A stretch of 41,485 nt of DNA from Naasia sp. GTDB lineage: Bacteria > Actinomycetota > Actinomycetes > Actinomycetales > Microbacteriaceae. The stretch lies in NCBI GenBank assembly GCA_025463675.1, contig JAODAX010000033.1, forward strand, positions 1-41,485, read 5' to 3'. Positions within the stretch are counted from its first letter, which is position 1, and every line of letters starts with the position of its first letter. Of the stretch, positions 38,717 to 41,485 are shown one piece after another. A program made the position numbers and the translations under genes. Below the pieces are notes generated by a model. It did not search any database and was not told the DNA's origin. It saw only the letters and a program-made list of their open reading frames with translations.

Positions 38717-39709
38717 GTGGCAGCACAGAGCAGGGGGCGTCCGGCCAAGGTTCATCCCGCGGCGAGCCGACCGGTCTCCGCCGGGCGGAGTCTCAAGGCC
38801 CGGGCCGCGTCGAACCGCCCCGCCCCGCCGCGACCGGCGACCGCGGCCGACTGGATCAATGCGGCGCGTTGGCGCACCCTCCCGCTCTCGATCGCCCCGG
38901 TGGCCGTCGGCACGGGCGCCGCGGTCGTCGCTGACGGCGGCGTGTTCCACGAGTACCGCATCCCCCTCTGTCTCGCGGTCGCCGTGCTCCTGCAGCTTGG
39001 CGTCAACTTCGCCAACGACTACTCGGACGGGGTGCGCGGCACCGATGCGCACCGCGTCGGTCCGGCGCGTCTCACCGCCTCGGGCGCGGCCAAGCCGCGC
39101 ACGGTGCTCGTCGTGGCCCTCGCGTTCTTCGCCCTCGCCGCGCTCGCCGGCCTCGCGCTGGTGATTCTGTCGCAGCAGTGGTGGCTCATCGCCGTCGGCG
39201 CCGTGGCGATCGCCGCCGCGTGGTTCTACACGGGCGGGAAGCGACCGTACGGCTACGCGGGCCTCGGCGAGGTCGGCGTGTTCGTCTTCTTCGGCCTCGT
39301 CGCGACCACCGGCACGACCTACGTACAGGCCGGCGTCGTGAACGTCGAGTCCTGGCTCGGCGGCATCGCGGTCGGCTTCCTCGCCTGCGCGGCGCTGCTC
39401 GCCAACAACCTGCGCGACCTCGAACAGGACCGCCGGGCCGGCAAGCGCACCCTGAGCGTGCTCATCGGCGGCACCGCGACCCGGGTGCTGTTCTGCGTGC
39501 TCGTCGCGCTGCCCTTTGGAATCCTCGCGTTCTTCGCGATCTTCTACCCGCTCGCGGTGCTGGTGTTCTTCGCGCTGCTGATCGCGGCGCCGGTCGGCCT
39601 GATCGTCGCCACGGCACGCACACCGAAGGAGCTCGTCCTCGCCCTCGGCCTCACCAGCCTGCTGACCCTCGTCTACGGCGTCGGCCTCGGGGCGGCGTTC
39701 AGCTTCTGA
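38717..39709 (+). CDS. menA: 1,4-Dihydroxy-2-naphthoate polyprenyltransferase
   Basis: A 330-residue UbiA-superfamily membrane enzyme that attaches the prenyl tail. The two Asp-rich motifs are NFANDYSDGVRGTD and NNLRDLEQDRRAGKRTL. A 55-residue basic, Pro/Ala-rich N-terminal extension precedes the first helix. The GTG at 38717 follows TAGGAT by 7 nt. Its end overlaps a convergent small membrane protein gene by 11 nt. Confidence 0.95.
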   Translation: MAAQSRGRPAKVHPAASRPVSAGRSLKARAASNRPAPPRPATAADWINAARWRTLPLSIAPVAVGTGAAVVADGGVFHEYRIPLCLAVAVLLQLGVNFANDYSDGVRGTDAHRVGPARLTASGAAKPRTVLVVALAFFALAALAGLALVILSQQWWLIAVGAVAIAAAWFYTGGKRPYGYAGLGEVGVFVFFGLVATTGTTYVQAGVVNVESWLGGIAVGFLACAALLANNLRDLEQDRRAGKRTLSVLIGGTATRVLFCVLVALPFGILAFFAIFYPLAVLVFFALLIAAPVGLIVATARTPKELVLALGLTSLLTLVYGVGLGAAFSF

Positions 39710-39980
39710 GCTCGCCTGTCGCGTCGACGGCTGCGTCTTCGATGTCATCGTCCCGGTTGTCCGGCACGCGGGGCGCCGACTTCGGGCCCACCAGCCGGCC
39801 GAGCGGCGTCCAGAGGAAGATGAGCGAGAGACACAGCGCGATGATCGCCGCGAGCACCGCGGAGACCCACGGCTGGACCGGCAGCACGAGGAGCAGGACG
39901 GCGAGCACGACGGCGAACAGTCCCAGCCGGATGAAGCTGAACCAGACCCAGCCGAGCCGCGGCGGCCTCTCCTCCATCAC
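39699..39980 (-). CDS. DUF4229-type small membrane protein
   Basis: A 93-residue protein with two hydrophobic segments (FIRLGLFAVVLAVLLLVLPV and AVLAAIIALCLSLIFLW) and an acidic C-terminus, like the DUF4229 family found near menA in Actinobacteria. The likely start is the GTG at 39980, 6 nt after a minus-strand TACACT (leaderless), with ATG 39977 next to it. Function unknown. Confidence 0.8.
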   Translation of the reverse strand: MMEERPPRLGWVWFSFIRLGLFAVVLAVLLLVLPVQPWVSAVLAAIIALCLSLIFLWTPLGRLVGPKSAPRVPDNRDDDIEDAAVDATGELRS

Positions 39981-40034
39981 GACAACAGTGTAGGCACGGT
40001 CGGCTGCCAGGAGCGCGGGGCTATCGTTGTGCCC

Positions 40035-40409
40035 ATGGCCCGGTTCTGGCTCGTCGTCGCGGTGGTAGCGGTGGCGTTCATGGTCTATTCGCTCGTCGAC
40101 TGCGCGATGGCCGACCCCCGTCGCATCCGCGGCCCCCGCAAGCTGGTCTGGATCCTGATCATCCTCCTGCTGCCGGTCCTCGGTGGGGTGCTGTGGTTCA
40201 CCATCGGCCGCGGCCGAGCGGTTCCCAGTCGCCCCACGCGCACCGTCGCCCCCGACGACGACCCCGAATTCCTCAGCAAGCTGAAGAAGGAGGCCGACCA
40301 GGCCGAGCGCATCCGCCGGCTTGAGGAGGAACTCGCCGACCTGGACTCGGATTCGGACCCGCGCCGCATCGACGAGGCCGGCGACGAGCCCGACCGGCGA
40401 GATGCCTGA
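40035..40409 (+). CDS. PLDc_N (phospholipase D N-terminal-like) membrane protein
   Basis: A 124-residue protein with two membrane helices (WLVVAVVAVAFMVYSLVDCAM and LVWILIILLLPVLGGVLWF) forming the short PLDc_N domain, then an Arg-rich linker and a charged coiled-coil tail (EADQAERIRRLEEELADL). No phospholipase catalytic domain. ATG at 40035 lies 7 nt after TATCGT. Overlaps the start of menD by 8 nt. Function unknown; commonly found beside menD in this group. Confidence 0.82.
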   Translation: MARFWLVVAVVAVAFMVYSLVDCAMADPRRIRGPRKLVWILIILLLPVLGGVLWFTIGRGRAVPSRPTRTVAPDDDPEFLSKLKKEADQAERIRRLEEELADLDSDSDPRRIDEAGDEPDRRDA

Positions 40410-41485
40410 CGGCCTCAATCCTGCGAGCCGCTTCGCCTCCGCCTTCCTGACCCGGCTCGCGGCCGCCGGGATGCGGCACGTCGTCGTGGCCCCCGGCTCG
40501 CGGTCGCAGGCCCTCGCCCTCGCCGCGGCGGACCTGGAGGCGGCCGGGACGGTGCGCCTGCACGTACGCATCGACGAACGGGTCGCGGGCTTCCTCGCCT
40601 TGGGGCTCGCGCTCGAGAGCGGCGCGCCGGTGGCGGTCATCGTCACCTCCGGCACGGCGGTCGCCGAGCTGCACCCCGCGATGCTCGAGGCCTGGCACTC
40701 GGGGGTGCCGCTGGTCGCCATCACGGCCGATCGGCCCGAAGAACTCCGCGGCATAGCGGCGAATCAGGCCACCGTCCAGCCGGGGATCTTCGGTCCTGCG
40801 GCCGTCTGGAGCGTGGACGTGCCGGCGCCGGCGGACGGCGACGACCCCGAAGCGGCTGCCGCGCTCGCCGACCGCGCTTACGACGCCGCCACCTGGACGC
40901 CGGGGCCCGTGCACGTGAACCTCGCGCTCCGCGATCCGCTGTCCGGCGCCGCCTCGCCGGCCGCTGTCGGCGACCGCGGGCCCGCTCGCCGTCCCACGCC
41001 GGTCGCGGTGCGCCTCGCGGACGCAGGGGCCACCGTCGTCGTCGCCGGCGCCGGCGCGGGTCCCGCCGCGGAGGACTTCGCGCGGGGCGCCGGCCTGCCC
41101 CTCCTCGCCGAGGTGACGAGCGGAGCGCGCTTCGGGCCGAACCTGGTGGCGGGCTACCGGTCGGTGCTGCGCGATCCCGCACTGGCGGAGCGCGTGCGCC
41201 GCGTCGTCGTCTTCGGCAGGCCGAACCTCAGCCGGGAGGTCCCGGCGCTGCTCGCGCGGCCCGGGGTGCAGAGCATTGTGGTGGCCGCTGCCGGCGCTCA
41301 ACAGTTCGACCCGGCACGGACCGCGCGCATCGTCGACGCCCTGCTGCCGCCGGAGGTGCCCGGCGACGCCGCGTGGCTGCGCGAGTGGGTCACCGCCGGA
41401 CGCCGCGCCCTCGTCAGCGACGACGTCCCGTACGCCGGCGACCCCGACGCGACCGCGCCCGCCGCGGCGGGGCGGGTCGCGCGGG
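40402..41485 (+). CDS. menD: 2-Succinyl-5-enolpyruvyl-6-hydroxy-3-cyclohexene-1-carboxylate synthase, partial
   Basis: The first 361 residues of a ThDP-dependent enzyme that starts the menaquinone-specific branch from isochorismate and 2-oxoglutarate; the gene runs off the end of the window. Visible motifs are VVVAPGSRSQALALA, HVRIDERVAGFLALGLA with the ThDP-activating Glu, VIVTSGTAVAELHPAM and ITADRPEELRGIAANQ. The ATG at 40402 overlaps the preceding gene, so translation is probably coupled. Confidence 0.95.
   Translation, partial: MPDGLNPASRFASAFLTRLAAAGMRHVVVAPGSRSQALALAAADLEAAGTVRLHVRIDERVAGFLALGLALESGAPVAVIVTSGTAVAELHPAMLEAWHSGVPLVAITADRPEELRGIAANQATVQPGIFGPAAVWSVDVPAPADGDDPEAAAALADRAYDAATWTPGPVHVNLALRDPLSGAASPAAVGDRGPARRPTPVAVRLADAGATVVVAGAGAGPAAEDFARGAGLPLLAEVTSGARFGPNLVAGYRSVLRDPALAERVRRVVVFGRPNLSREVPALLARPGVQSIVVAAAGAQQFDPARTARIVDALLPPEVPGDAAWLREWVTAGRRALVSDDVPYAGDPDATAPAAAGRVAR

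Overview
The window is high-GC actinobacterial chromosome and looks like a member of the Microbacteriaceae; the genus cannot be fixed from sequence alone. The grounds are the codon bias, many GTG/TTG starts, -10 hexamers of the form TANNNT placed 6-8 nt before start codons (leaderless mRNAs), and a proC / BldC-like / bS22 / glutaredoxin / TlpA-CcdA-ResB-CcsB / men gene neighbourhood that follows the order known from other Actinobacteria, including Mycobacterium tuberculosis Rv0500-Rv0555.

Layout. 0-2.9 kb: a frameshifted membrane-anchored protein, an OsmC-type protein, and a divergent NAD(P)-binding oxidoreductase/MarR pair with two matching palindromic operators. 2.98-6.3 kb: a cyclic-di-GMP locus. 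An RsbQ-like alpha/beta hydrolase is translationally coupled to a PAS-GAF-GGDEF protein and faces an EAL protein. 6.4-8.7 kb: a small hypothetical gene, a PHP-domain protein, and a membrane protein/winged-helix regulator pair behind a palindromic operator. 8.75-9.69 kb: a chimeric ABC/MFS efflux pseudogene. 9.7-16.5 kb: an endonuclease/exonuclease/phosphatase-family protein that appears to use a CTG start, a coiled-coil protein, an MFS exporter, a MocR regulator divergent from a YczE-like membrane protein plus a small membrane protein, and a zinc alcohol dehydrogenase. 16.5-18.3 kb: a regulated-looking intergenic region with a small ORF, a MarR regulator, and a decayed DrrAB-type ABC exporter. 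18.3-19.3 kb: a winged-helix regulator preceded by a leaderless 32-codon ORF that is very rich in Met and Cys at its end, an attenuator-like arrangement. 19.3-24.1 kb: upp, tadA, a glutamine-amidotransferase-like gene, a small CDF-C-terminal-like protein, proC, and two tandem paralogous lipoproteins, each preceded by the same long hairpin. 24.1-27.7 kb: ktrB and ktrA potassium uptake genes with a photolyase gene between them. 27.8-29.1 kb: an ArsR-like regulator, a BldC-like regulator, ribosomal protein bS22 and a glutaredoxin-like protein. 29.1-30.4 kb: an archaeal-type aspartyl-tRNA synthetase. 30.5-35.1 kb: histidine phosphatase and System II cytochrome c maturation genes. 35.1-41.5 kb: menaquinone biosynthesis genes menC, menB, menE, menA and menD (cut by the window end), interleaved with three small genes.

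Functionally, the right third couples quinone synthesis and cytochrome c assembly for respiration. The left third is accessory and regulatory, with two dead drug-efflux loci. The most notable items are the Met/Cys-rich leader ORF, the hydrolase-PAS-GGDEF module, the duplicated hairpin-plus-lipoprotein unit, and a set of unrelated palindromic elements in gene junctions. No tRNA, rRNA, CRISPR array or intact insertion sequence was recognised.
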